Positions 24,715 through 33,545 of a DNA stretch of 64,000 bases are shown here, piece after piece. Location: positions 1 through 64,000 of the forward strand of contig JAFQZK010000018.1 of assembly GCA_017405965.1 (NCBI GenBank), written 5' to 3'. This stretch comes from Muribaculaceae bacterium. Lineage in GTDB: Bacteria; Bacteroidota; Bacteroidia; Bacteroidales; Muribaculaceae. The translations under genes were made by a program, and so were the position numbers. The notes beneath the pieces were generated by a model that had not been told where the DNA came from, ran no database searches, and was given only the letters and a program-made list of their open reading frames with translations. How positions within the stretch are numbered: position 1 is the first letter of the stretch; every line of letters begins with the position of its first letter.

Positions 24715-25598
24715 CGGCGGGGATAATATGCGGGCCAGTCCTTGATGTTCTCTTTGCTCTCGATGACATTCTCGACTTCATCCTCGAGCGAAGGGAGGAA
24801 GTCATAGCCTGTCAGGGCCTCCACCTTGTCGATGGTGGTGGCATAGTTGGTCCAGCTGTTGGGCATCTTCTTGTTTTCCATCACGAAAGCGATGGCGCGG
24901 TTCTGCTCAGGCGAGTAGATGACCTTGAAGAATCTCTCGGGCACGGCGATGTCGTCATGCTTACCGATGCGCTTCATATTGTTGGAGAAGATAGGGCCAG
25001 TGAGCACGATCAGCCTCTTGGCTGTTCTCGACCACTTGTGCACCGCTTCCTCGACATGGCGCCACTCGCCGTCGTTCATCTCGTCGAGCTGCGGGCAGAT
25101 GTTGGTCATCAAGAAGCACTGCTCCATCGCCGTCTTGTCCCAGCGCATATCCATCGCCGGCGCCATGTGACCGCGGGTGTAGCCGCTCTCCTTGTACTCC
25201 CACCAGTCGGGACAGCCCTTCACGTCGTAATCCCGCTCAAACTTGTAGTTGGCGCGGTTCTCGGCATCACGCGAGTCGGCCATCGAGGTCATGGTACTCG
25301 TCAGCTCGTAGGCCACACAATTGGGCACACGGTAATACTTGTTGAAATACACCACAATCGACTTGTAGCGCACCGTCTGGTTATCGAGGCGCTCAGGCAA
25401 CTTCACGTCGAGCAGCGACTGGTCGCCCGTGGACTTATACTCCTTACCCTCTTGCTGCACGGCTTTACCGTCATCATAGGCGCTCTTGTAGAACGAGTCC
25501 ACCTGGGCAGTCTCCTCGACGCGCTCATTGCCGCCGCGGCATCCCGTCAAGGCCACCGCCAGCAGCAAGAAAACAAAAAACAGATGCTTTTTCATCAT
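24711..25598 (-). CDS. DNA/RNA non-specific endonuclease, lipoprotein
   Basis: About 295 aa from the ATG at 25598; ATGs at 25628 and 25616 add residues before a clean lipoprotein signal (MKKHLFFVFLLLAVALTGC). The NUC1/His-Me-finger motif appears as TRGHMAPAMD, with the usual DRGH Asp replaced by Thr, followed by TNICPQ where the metal-binding Asn sits. Such secreted nucleases degrade extracellular DNA or RNA using one divalent metal ion. The gene overlaps mnmE by 4 bp. Surface or periplasmic location is inferred from the lipobox. Confidence 0.88.
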   Translation of the reverse strand: MMKKHLFFVFLLLAVALTGCRGGNERVEETAQVDSFYKSAYDDGKAVQQEGKEYKSTGDQSLLDVKLPERLDNQTVRYKSIVVYFNKYYRVPNCVAYELTSTMTSMADSRDAENRANYKFERDYDVKGCPDWWEYKESGYTRGHMAPAMDMRWDKTAMEQCFLMTNICPQLDEMNDGEWRHVEEAVHKWSRTAKRLIVLTGPIFSNNMKRIGKHDDIAVPERFFKVIYSPEQNRAIAFVMENKKMPNSWTNYATTIDKVEALTGYDFLPSLEDEVENVIESKENIKDWPAYYPRR

Positions 25599-25644
25599 TA
25601 TCGTATCTCGTGACATTAAATTGTTCAACTATACATTTGATGTC

Positions 25645-25653
25645 GCAAAAATA
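25645..25653 (-). promoter_or_regulatory. -7 box of the nuclease-mnmE operon
   Basis: Minus-strand TATTTTTGC fits TAnnTTTGC and lies upstream of the nuclease gene. Confidence 0.5.
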
Positions 25654-25805
25654 CACAAAAAACATGTAAATCACATGCCCAAAAGTTAAAAACGGCCATG
25701 ATGACTGGAATTTCAAAAAAAAGAAGTAATTTAGGGGACTTAATACGAGGATGATGGCCGTGAGGCGGTTATCACCAGACAAGGAATAATCAAAAAAGAT
25801 TGACT

Positions 25806-26570
25806 ATGAACAGACGAGAGATGATCAAGATGACAGGCACGGCAGCAGTGGGTGCCGCTGTGCTGGGGCTGGCAACCGACGCCAATGCCCAACCCGGCAG
25901 TGACCACAATGCAAATCCCCGCCGCCGGCTCAAGGTGCTCGCCATCGGCGCCCACCCCGACGATCCCGAGACTTGCTGCGGCGGCACAATGTGCCTGTTC
26001 ACAGATGCGGGCCACGAGGTGGTGTGCGTATATCTCACGCGCGGCGAAGCCGGCATCGCGGGCAAGAGCCACAGCGAGGCGGCCGCCATCCGCGTCGTCG
26101 AGAGCGAGAATGCCTGTAAAGTGACCGGCGCACGCCACATCTTCATGAGTCAGGTGGACGGCAATACCGAGGTGAACTTGGAACGCTACAAGGAGATGCG
26201 CGAACTCATCGACCGCGAGAATCCCGACATCGTGATGACCCACTGGCCCATCGATGCCCATCGCGACCACGCCGCTTGCGGCATGCTGGTGCTCGATGCC
26301 TGGCGACGGCTGGACCGCCGTTTCAAGCTGTACTACTTCGAGGCCATGTCAGGCGAACAGAGCCAGATGTTCCATCCCACACACTGGGTCAACATCGAGT
26401 CGGTGCTCGAACGCAAACACGAGGCCTGCAACTGCCACGTGAGCCAGCACATGGACGACCTCTACGACGGCTGGCACACCAAGATGGAACTGTTCCGCGG
26501 CATTGAGAGCCGCTGCGGCGCCGCCGAAGCCTTCGCCCTGCACAGCGAACCGCTGCCCATCTTGCCGTAA
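25806..26570 (+). CDS. PIG-L family deacetylase
   Basis: 254 aa from the ATG at 25806. The N-terminus (MNRREMIKMTGTAAVGAAVL) has a twin-arginine pair before a hydrophobic stretch, a Tat-like export signal. The PIG-L zinc motif is present (AIGAHPDDPETCCGG), as are MTHWPIDAHRDH and an HVSQH motif near the end. These enzymes remove N-acetyl groups from GlcNAc-containing or related compounds. It stands alone. A long perfect hairpin follows it. Confidence 0.88.
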   Translation: MNRREMIKMTGTAAVGAAVLGLATDANAQPGSDHNANPRRRLKVLAIGAHPDDPETCCGGTMCLFTDAGHEVVCVYLTRGEAGIAGKSHSEAAAIRVVESENACKVTGARHIFMSQVDGNTEVNLERYKEMRELIDRENPDIVMTHWPIDAHRDHAACGMLVLDAWRRLDRRFKLYYFEAMSGEQSQMFHPTHWVNIESVLERKHEACNCHVSQHMDDLYDGWHTKMELFRGIESRCGAAEAFALHSEPLPILP

Positions 26571-26601
26571 CCCGGCCGCTGCCCCCTTCGGAGGCTGAAC
26601 A

Positions 26602-26645
26602 AGAAATGCCCATAATTCGATTCGACTTGAATTATGGGCATTTCT
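26602..26645. terminator. Perfect 17-bp hairpin between convergent genes
   Basis: AGAAATGCCCATAATTC (26602-26618) and GAATTATGGGCATTTCT (26629-26645) pair perfectly around a 10-nt loop, between the PIG-L and GlcD-GlcF-like genes. It can fold on either strand. There is no long T-run, so bidirectional termination or transcript end protection is inferred. Confidence 0.65.
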
Positions 26646-26661
26646 CATCTCTTGAAAAAAA

Positions 26662-29637
26662 TCATTTCGGTCGGGTGACCTCGTTGACCAGATAGACGAT
26701 GCTCTGGTAAGGAATGCCGCCGTTGGACTCCAGACCCACCTCGCAGGTGCGGCTGTTGCTGTAACCCATCTCGATGCGGTTATCCTCTAATTGCTTGCGC
26801 AGTTTGCGCAGGGCCCAACGGTTGACTTCGGGATGCGTCCAACCACGGTCGCCGGCAAAGCCGCAGCAGCCGACGCCCTCGGGCAGGAAAACGTTGTTGC
26901 TGCACAGGTGCGCCAACTGAGTCATCTTGTCCACCAACCCCATCTCGCGCGTTGAACAGGTGAAGTGCAGGGCGATGTGACGGTCGGTAGGCGTGAATTC
27001 CAAGCGGTCACGCAGGTATTCCCAAATGAACTCAACGGGCTCGTACAACTGCATGCGCTTGATGCACTTGCGCAGGCGATGCAGACAGGGACTCTGGTCG
27101 CACATCACGGGATACTTGCCCTGCTCACTGGCCAGCCACAAGGCCTCGTCAAGCTCAGCGGTCTTCTGGTCGGCAATATCAAGCATACCCTTGGACTCCC
27201 AAATCGTGCCACAGCACATCTTTTCAAGCCCCTCGGGGAAGATGACCTCGTAGCCAGCCTTGCGGCACAGCTGCACCATCTCATCGACGAGCGTGTTCTT
27301 TACGGGCGAGCCTTTTGACAGGCCCATCGTCTGGTTGATGCACGAGGGGAAATAGACCACCTTGTCCGCAACATCAACACGCGTTTCCATTGCACGAGGC
27401 TGACGGGCTTTACCAGGCATGGAAGGTGTCCACAGGGGCAACCCCGCCTTGTGCATGGCACCAGCGACGCCCTTCATCGCCGATGTGCCAAGGACATTAT
27501 GCCCCAGGCGTGCCACATCAAGCGTGAAGCGCAAGCCACTCTTGATGCCTGCAAAATGCCGTGCGGCAAAGTCGCCTTCTTTGTAACCCATGCTGCCGTG
27601 TGGCAAAGCCTCCTGGCGCACAAGATGCGTCAGGTCGGCGACATTGATTTTCATCGGGCAGGACGTGGCGCACAGGCCGTCGCCCGCGCACGTCTGGTCA
27701 CCCTGATAACGGTATTGCTTGACGAGTGTCGCCAATCGTTTGGGGTCGCTGCCCGTTTCTCGCAGATGGGATATCTCTCGCTGGATGACAATGCGCTGGC
27801 GCGACGACAGCGTCAAGCCGCAAGTCAGGCAATTCACCTCGCAGAAGCCGCACTCGATGCACTTGTTGGCCTTGAGAACCCCCTCAATCGTCTCGCGCGT
27901 ACTATCGTGAGGATCCTCTGTAGGGCCTCGCCTTGGCATGGCCGCTTGCAGCCCTCGCATCTTCAGTTCGGGCAGGGGCTTGAAGTGCTTGATGAAACAC
28001 TCGGGGTCGTCGTTGAAGATAACACCGGGGTTGAGCAGATAGTGAGGGTCAAAAAACTCTTTCAACTCACGCATAGCGGCAAAGGCCTCCTCGCCCCACT
28101 CATACTTGACAAAGGGCGCCATGTTACGGCCCGTGCCGTGCTCGGCCTTCAACGAGCCGTCATACTCCTCGACCACCAGGCGCGCCACATCGCGCATCAT
28201 CGCGGCATAGCGCTGCACCTCGCTCTCGTCGCTGAAGAGTTGGTTGATGATGAAGTGGTAATTGCCCTCGAAGGCGTGGCCATAGATACAGGCATCCCGA
28301 TAGCCGTGGTCGGCAATCAGTTTCTGCAACTTGACGGTGGCTTCGGGCAGGTCCTCGACGGCAAAAGCCACGTCCTCGATGAGGCACGAGGTGCCCACTG
28401 GACGCGCACCGCCCACGCTGGGGAAAATACCCGAGCGGATGGCCCAGTACTTGCCATAGACGGCCGGGTCGGTAGTGAACTCGACAGGAATATAGGTCTT
28501 GAACTGCGACAGGCAATTGGTAATGGCGTCGATGCGATGCTGCAGATCATCGGGCATCATGGCTTTGGTCTCGGTGAGGATGGCCGTGAGGTTGTGATAG
28601 TCGCCAGGCTCGACACCTGGAATCTTGCCGGCATCCACATCCTGCTTGTATTGCAGATAGACAGGGTCTTCGACCGATGCCAGTGACAAGTAGTCGAGCA
28701 TCTCGGCGCTCTTGACCATCAGGTTCTCCTCGCTCATGGCGATGTCGTCATCGCTGGAGTGCAACTGTTTGAGGGCGACCACCGCCTCGCAACTCTCCTT
28801 CATCGTGAAGAAATACAGCATCGCCGAGGCCTTGCAGGGATAGTCGTGCAGTGTGCGCATCGTCACCTGGCTGATGAAGGCAAGCGTGCCCTCGCTGCCC
28901 ACGACGCAGTGGGCGATGATATCGAACGGATCGTCGTAGGCGATGAAGGGTCGCAGATTCAGGCCCGTGACGTTCTTGATGCTGTATTTCTTGCGGATGC
29001 GGTCGGCCAGCGGTTGATTCTTGCGGATGCGGTCACGCAACGCCTCGATTTTTGCAATAAACTCGGGATGGGATTTTTTGAAGGCCTCGCGGCTTACCGC
29101 GTCGCCCGTGTCGAGCACGGTGCCGTCGGGCAGCAGCAGACGCGCCGACAGGAGCATGCGGTCGCTGTTGGCGTGGGTGCCGCAGTTCATGCCCGAGGCG
29201 TTGTTGGCGACGATTCCGCCCACCATCGCCGAGCCGATGCTGGCAGGATCAGGCGGGAAAACGCGTCCCAACGGTTTCAGGATCTGGTTCACCCTCGCAC
29301 CCACGATACCGGGCTGCAGGGTGATGCTCTCGGCATCCGCCGAGACACGATAATCCTCCCAGTTCTTTCCGGCGACAATGAGGATGCTGTCGCTCACGCT
29401 TTGACCCGAGAGCGACGTGCCAGCCGCACGGAAGGTGAACGGCAGGCCGTACCTGTTGGCCACTTTGATAATCGTTGAAACTTCGCTTTCATCCTTGGCG
29501 CGGATGACCACCCGCGGCGTCAAGCGGTAAAAACTCGCGTCGGTACCCCAAGCCAGTGTCCGCAACTCGTCGGTGTAAACCCTTTCGGCGGGCAATACCG
29601 CCTTCATCTCCTTCAAAAATCCGCTATAGTCCTTCAT
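26662..29637 (-). CDS. FAD-linked oxidase / Fe-S oxidoreductase fusion (GlcD-GlcF-like)
   Basis: 991 aa from the ATG at 29637 (the frame extends to 29673, but the -7 box is at 29662-29669). The N-terminal half is an FAD_binding_4 oxidase (PFTFRAAGTSLSGQSV, VGGIVANNASGMNCG). After a linker come ferredoxin-type clusters (CIECGFCEVNC, CAGDGLCATSCP) and two CCG motifs (CCGTIWESKG, CCGFAGDRGW). The fused form oxidises 2-hydroxy acids such as D-lactate or glycolate and passes electrons to quinones. The linker contains a dispersed repeat (27919-27944) translated as AMPRRGPT. Transcribed alone. Confidence 0.92.
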   Translation of the reverse strand: MKDYSGFLKEMKAVLPAERVYTDELRTLAWGTDASFYRLTPRVVIRAKDESEVSTIIKVANRYGLPFTFRAAGTSLSGQSVSDSILIVAGKNWEDYRVSADAESITLQPGIVGARVNQILKPLGRVFPPDPASIGSAMVGGIVANNASGMNCGTHANSDRMLLSARLLLPDGTVLDTGDAVSREAFKKSHPEFIAKIEALRDRIRKNQPLADRIRKKYSIKNVTGLNLRPFIAYDDPFDIIAHCVVGSEGTLAFISQVTMRTLHDYPCKASAMLYFFTMKESCEAVVALKQLHSSDDDIAMSEENLMVKSAEMLDYLSLASVEDPVYLQYKQDVDAGKIPGVEPGDYHNLTAILTETKAMMPDDLQHRIDAITNCLSQFKTYIPVEFTTDPAVYGKYWAIRSGIFPSVGGARPVGTSCLIEDVAFAVEDLPEATVKLQKLIADHGYRDACIYGHAFEGNYHFIINQLFSDESEVQRYAAMMRDVARLVVEEYDGSLKAEHGTGRNMAPFVKYEWGEEAFAAMRELKEFFDPHYLLNPGVIFNDDPECFIKHFKPLPELKMRGLQAAMPRRGPTEDPHDSTRETIEGVLKANKCIECGFCEVNCLTCGLTLSSRQRIVIQREISHLRETGSDPKRLATLVKQYRYQGDQTCAGDGLCATSCPMKINVADLTHLVRQEALPHGSMGYKEGDFAARHFAGIKSGLRFTLDVARLGHNVLGTSAMKGVAGAMHKAGLPLWTPSMPGKARQPRAMETRVDVADKVVYFPSCINQTMGLSKGSPVKNTLVDEMVQLCRKAGYEVIFPEGLEKMCCGTIWESKGMLDIADQKTAELDEALWLASEQGKYPVMCDQSPCLHRLRKCIKRMQLYEPVEFIWEYLRDRLEFTPTDRHIALHFTCSTREMGLVDKMTQLAHLCSNNVFLPEGVGCCGFAGDRGWTHPEVNRWALRKLRKQLEDNRIEMGYSNSRTCEVGLESNGGIPYQSIVYLVNEVTRPK
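27919..27944 (-). repeat. Dispersed 26-bp repeat, copy inside the GlcD-GlcF-like gene
   Basis: This stretch matches 30075-30100 at 24 of 26 positions. On the minus strand it encodes AMPRRGPT in the linker between oxidase and Fe-S domains. Confidence 0.65.
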
Positions 29638-29661
29638 ATCTCTTGCAATTGATATCACCCT

Positions 29662-29669
29662 CAAAGATA
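29662..29669 (-). promoter_or_regulatory. -7 box of the GlcD-GlcF-like gene
   Basis: Minus-strand TATCTTTG lies 25 bp upstream of the ATG at 29637. Confidence 0.6.
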
Positions 29670-29689
29670 ACACTTTTATCTTTTATCCA

Positions 29690-29741
29690 AGTCAAAAAAA
29701 AGAAAAACATTTCTGCCGGGTGTCATCCTCGAGCAGAAATG
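29690..29741 (-). terminator. Terminator after the 103-aa gene
   Basis: On the minus strand CATTTCTGC (29741-29733) pairs with GCAGAAATG (29716-29708), followed by TTTTTCTTTTTTTT. Confidence 0.8.
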
Positions 29742-29750
29742 CCGTTTTAT

Positions 29751-30062
29751 TCATTCCCCACCAGAATAGTACTCCACCTTGAAACTGGCGGTAAGGTTGA
29801 GTTCATCGCCCCATGAGTCACGGTAGATGATGGGGACGTCGCGATAGGCTTCGGGTATCTTAAGAACCTCGATTTTGCCCCATCGCGGCGTGCCGTAGTC
29901 GAACGACTTGCCCGAAAGAATCAAGGTATTGTCGGCATAGTCATACTCGTAAAAGCCACCGCCCAGGCACTGCTCATGAGGCATGAGCAGATCACGATGC
30001 AAGGTCACCATGCCCAAGCGCAGGTGACCACCACTGGTGATGATGAATTTAGGATGTTGCAT
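29751..30062 (-). CDS. Hypothetical protein, 103 aa
   Basis: The frame opens at 30236 inside the CotH gene, but the first sensible start is the ATG at 30062 (MQHPKFIITSGGHLRLGMVT). The protein looks beta-rich and cytoplasmic: LGGGFYEYDYADNTLILSG and WGKIEVLKIPEAYRDVPIIY. I recognise a recurring Bacteroidales type of small protein but no named domain. A dispersed repeat lies just upstream, where an RBS and promoter would be expected, and a strong terminator follows. It may be expressed with the CotH gene 52 bp upstream. Confidence 0.7.
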   Translation of the reverse strand: MQHPKFIITSGGHLRLGMVTLHRDLLMPHEQCLGGGFYEYDYADNTLILSGKSFDYGTPRWGKIEVLKIPEAYRDVPIIYRDSWGDELNLTASFKVEYYSGGE

Positions 30063-30074
30063 GACCAGATGCTG

Positions 30075-30100
30075 TGTAGGGCCTCGCCTTGGAGTGGCCG
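30075..30100 (-). repeat. Dispersed 26-bp repeat, intergenic copy
   Basis: 24 of 26 bases match the copy at 27919-27944. It fills most of the gap between the CotH stop (30115) and the 103-aa gene. Confidence 0.65.
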
Positions 30101-30114
30101 GTTCTAAATGCAAC

Positions 30115-31740
30115 CTATTGATTAAAAATGATGTCGAGCACGGCCGCGATGTCGCCCAAGGTGATCTCACCGTCCTCGTTGACATCGGCCCGAGCCATCG
30201 TCTCTTCATCCACTTTTCCTCCCAGGATGATGTCAATCAAGAGGTTGATATCGGCGATATTGACCTGATAATCGGCATTCACGTCACCCTTGGGGATAAC
30301 GGGGGGAGGTGGGGGCGGCAACGGAGGCGCCTCATAGCCCAGTTGCTCGTCCATCCAGGCGATGCGCGTGGTGAGCCAGTCCTTCAAGAAAGCAATCTCG
30401 TCGGCATAATCGGTGGACACATAGTAGTTGGGCCATACCCATACGCCCCATCGCGGCCAGGCCTTACTGTTGCGATCCACGGCGCCACAGCAGGTGACCA
30501 CGTTAGCCAGCGAGTCGATGGTGGCCATGATGCGGTCCTCACGCACATTGGCCCCGCGCCACTCGGCCCAGCGCTCCTTGCGCAACTTGAGGTATGCATT
30601 GTCGCACCTGAGTTTGTACCACCAGAAGGGTATCATGTAATCACCGTTGGCGTAGAGCGTGGGGTTTGACCTATAAACCCAGGTATTGGTCTTGTAACCC
30701 TGGTTGTGCCTGGCGTTGCCGAAGGCCAGATTCAAGTCCCAGACCACCATCTTGAAGCGCGGGTCAATGCTGTCGCGGCGCTTGTAGAACTTACCGCTCA
30801 AGCGATAAGCATCCACATTGTGACTTATCTCCATCACCAGCTGATAGTCGAGAAACGACATCACGTCGATGTACTTGCGGTAACCTTCCTCGGGGTCCTT
30901 GAAATTGTCCGAGGCAAAGGCATCCTCCATCTGGTCGATGGCGGCATTGATGTAATTGATCTGCGGCCAAGTCATGTCCTCATAGTCGGGCGACTTGTAC
31001 TGGTGAATGATGTATTTATCGGTATAGAACTTACCGTTATTGTCCACGGGTGAATACTTCGAGAGGTGGTACATGCCCTCGTTCATGCCCACTTCCAGCA
31101 GGTAACCGCCAGTGAGGGCATCGCCCTCCTCGCCGGGATCGTCGAGGTTCAGGCGGTGCTTGCCCTTGGAAACCACCTCGCACATGATGTAAACGCCATA
31201 ATAGACACCGTCGAGGTACACCTCGCAGAAGCGCCCCTGCGGCGTGTATTCCATCCACGGACGAGCGATTTCAAAGCCCAGCAAGTCGCGTATCATGCTG
31301 CGGTCGGAATAGGGAGCCAGCAAGGCCCAGTTGTTGTCCTTGCCCATGCCCAGGATATCCACTTTCTTCTTGTCGTCACTCTCCTCCAGGGGATGACTCA
31401 GCGTGCGGAACGAATAGGCTTTCTTGTCGCTCAGACGATAGGTTGAGTTGCCGCGGTAGCGCAATGCGATATAACCCTCGTAGTCGATATGCTGGCCTGG
31501 ATGGGCCACCGTATCGCCATAATTGAGTTGGCCGTCACCATTGTGGATGACTTTCATGCGGGCACCGATGCGACTGCGGCGCTGAATCGTCGCCCCGTCC
31601 ACTTCAATCCACACGATGGGCAGGTTGGTCGAGTCGATGACCACCGTCTTGTCGTCGGGCGGGAAGTTTTCAGCGTTCTGCGCTTGCGACAGCGGGCACA
31701 GCGACAACATCAATACCAGTAATATGAATAATCTCTTCAT
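30115..31740 (-). CDS. Secreted CotH-family protein with dockerin (copy 1)
   Basis: 541 aa: signal peptide (MKRLFILLVLMLSLCPLSQA), CotH domain (about residues 25-465) and a C-terminal dockerin (about 480-541) after a proline linker. CotH kin in spores and pathogens are secreted protein kinases; ALRYRGNSTY, NNWALLAPYSDRSM and MVVWDLNLAFGNAR are conserved blocks. The dockerin has two calcium-loop repeats (GDVNADYQVNIADINLLI, ADVNEDGEITLGDIAAVL). Dockerins bind cohesins or mark secreted surface proteins. First of three tandem paralogs, very close in sequence to copy 2. Confidence 0.9.
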   Translation of the reverse strand: MKRLFILLVLMLSLCPLSQAQNAENFPPDDKTVVIDSTNLPIVWIEVDGATIQRRSRIGARMKVIHNGDGQLNYGDTVAHPGQHIDYEGYIALRYRGNSTYRLSDKKAYSFRTLSHPLEESDDKKKVDILGMGKDNNWALLAPYSDRSMIRDLLGFEIARPWMEYTPQGRFCEVYLDGVYYGVYIMCEVVSKGKHRLNLDDPGEEGDALTGGYLLEVGMNEGMYHLSKYSPVDNNGKFYTDKYIIHQYKSPDYEDMTWPQINYINAAIDQMEDAFASDNFKDPEEGYRKYIDVMSFLDYQLVMEISHNVDAYRLSGKFYKRRDSIDPRFKMVVWDLNLAFGNARHNQGYKTNTWVYRSNPTLYANGDYMIPFWWYKLRCDNAYLKLRKERWAEWRGANVREDRIMATIDSLANVVTCCGAVDRNSKAWPRWGVWVWPNYYVSTDYADEIAFLKDWLTTRIAWMDEQLGYEAPPLPPPPPPVIPKGDVNADYQVNIADINLLIDIILGGKVDEETMARADVNEDGEITLGDIAAVLDIIFNQ

Positions 31741-31866
31741 GATGAATTCTCAGTCAATTTGCATTGAGAGTGCGAAATTAGGCACAAAAAATGAAATATC
31801 AATCATTTTTTGCGCCTAAAAAATCTATAACTCTAATAATTACTGATTTGATTGAAGCCCAACGGC

Positions 31867-33483
31867 TCATTCATCGAGCCAATGTCCAGTCATGAGAAAA
31901 TTGATGAGAGCCGTGGCATCGCCGATGTTGACCGAGCCGTCCTGGGTACAATCGGCTGCATCGAGGTCAATGCCCGTGGGGTCCTCGGTTAGCAGATAGG
32001 TGATGAGCAACGTCACATCACTCACACTCACCTCGCCATCGCTGTTCACGTCGCCGCGCACACGAATTACCGGATGATAGCCCAGTTGCTCGTCCATCCA
32101 GGCGATGCGGTTACTGAGCCACCGCTTGAGGTAGGCAATCTCGTCGGCATAGTCGGTAGAAACGTAGTAGTTGGGCCACAACCATTCGTCCCATCGCGGC
32201 CATGCCTGGCTGTTGCGGTCAACAGCGCCGCAGCAAGTCACCTCGTTAACCAGCGAGTCAACGGTGGCCATGATGCGGTCCTCGTGCACATTGGTCTTGC
32301 GCCACTCGCCCCAACGTTCCTTGCGCAGGTTGGTATACCATGGATCCTTATCAAGCCTGTACCACCAGAAGGGTATCATGTAATCACCGTGCCTGTACAG
32401 GACACTATTCAGTCGATAAACCCATGTGGTGGTCAAGTAACCCTCGTTGTGTCTGGCGTTGCCGAAGGCCAGATTCAAGTCCCACACCGCCATCTTGAAG
32501 CGGGAATCCTTGCTGTCGCGATGCTTGTAAAACTTGCCGCTCAAGCGATAGGCGTCCACGTTGTGGCTTAACTCCATCACCAGCTGATAGTCGAGGAACG
32601 ACATCACGTCGATGTACTTGCGATAGCCTGTATCGGGATCGCGGTATTTCTTTGAGGCAAACACATCCTCCATCTGGTCAATGGCACCGGTAATGTAGTT
32701 GATTTGGGCCTCGGTCATGTCCTCATAGTCGGGCGACTTGTATTGATAACAGATCTGCTTGTCTTCGTAATAATAACCGTTGTTGGACACGGGCGGGTAC
32801 TTGGAGACATAATGCGGCTCATCTTCAGCACCCACTTCCATCAGGTAACCGCCAGTGAGGGCATCGCCCTCCTCGCCGGGATCGTCGAGGTTCAGGCGGC
32901 CTTTGCCCTTGGAAACCACCTCGCACATGATGTAAACGCCATAATAGACACCGTCGAGGTACACTTCACAAAAGCGACCTTGAGGCGTATATTCCATCCA
33001 CGGTCGAGCGATTTCAAAGCCCAGCAAGTCGCGTATCATGCTACGGTCGGAATAGGGAGCCAGCAATGCCCAGTTGTTGTCCTTGGGCATGCCCAGGATG
33101 GACACCTTCTTCTTGTCGTCACTCTCCTCAAGCGGATGACTCAACGTGCGGAACGAATAGGGTTTCTTATCGCCCAACGTGTAGGTCGTGTTACCGCGAT
33201 AGCGCAGCGCGATGTAGCCCTCGTAGTCGATATGCTGGCCGGGGTGAGCCACCGTATCCCCGTAATTGAGCTGTCCCTTGCCGTTATGGATGACCTTCAT
33301 GCGAGCGCCGACGCGCTCCACACGGTCGATCGTCGCCCCATTCACTTCAATCCACACGATGGGCAGATTGGTCGAGTCGATGACCACCGTCGTGTCGTCG
33401 GGCGGATAATTGGCCGGATCCTGGGCTTGGGCCGAAAAAGTGCCCATCAGCAGCACCAACAATAATATCAATCGGCTTTTCAT
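31867..33483 (-). CDS. Secreted CotH-family protein with dockerin (copy 2)
   Basis: 538 aa: signal peptide (MKSRLILLLVLLMGTFSAQA), CotH domain and C-terminal dockerin (GDVNSDGEVSVSDVTLLI, DCTQDGSVNIGDATALI). Long stretches match copy 1 almost base for base, for example the blocks at 31088 and 32838, so the pair is a recent duplication or undergoes gene conversion. The dockerins differ more than the CotH parts, with that of copy 2 resembling that of copy 3. It lacks the proline linker seen in copy 1. Gap to copy 1 is 126 bp. Confidence 0.9.
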   Translation of the reverse strand: MKSRLILLLVLLMGTFSAQAQDPANYPPDDTTVVIDSTNLPIVWIEVNGATIDRVERVGARMKVIHNGKGQLNYGDTVAHPGQHIDYEGYIALRYRGNTTYTLGDKKPYSFRTLSHPLEESDDKKKVSILGMPKDNNWALLAPYSDRSMIRDLLGFEIARPWMEYTPQGRFCEVYLDGVYYGVYIMCEVVSKGKGRLNLDDPGEEGDALTGGYLMEVGAEDEPHYVSKYPPVSNNGYYYEDKQICYQYKSPDYEDMTEAQINYITGAIDQMEDVFASKKYRDPDTGYRKYIDVMSFLDYQLVMELSHNVDAYRLSGKFYKHRDSKDSRFKMAVWDLNLAFGNARHNEGYLTTTWVYRLNSVLYRHGDYMIPFWWYRLDKDPWYTNLRKERWGEWRKTNVHEDRIMATVDSLVNEVTCCGAVDRNSQAWPRWDEWLWPNYYVSTDYADEIAYLKRWLSNRIAWMDEQLGYHPVIRVRGDVNSDGEVSVSDVTLLITYLLTEDPTGIDLDAADCTQDGSVNIGDATALINFLMTGHWLDE

Positions 33484-33545
33484 TGTTCCTGAATTATATT
33501 TTCAAAAAATAGTTAGTTACTGATACTTTCTTCTCGGTTGACGAA

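Noticed and set aside
27451-28686. 411-codon plus-strand frame
   Set aside because: Antisense to the GlcD-GlcF fusion; a GC-rich shadow with no domain.
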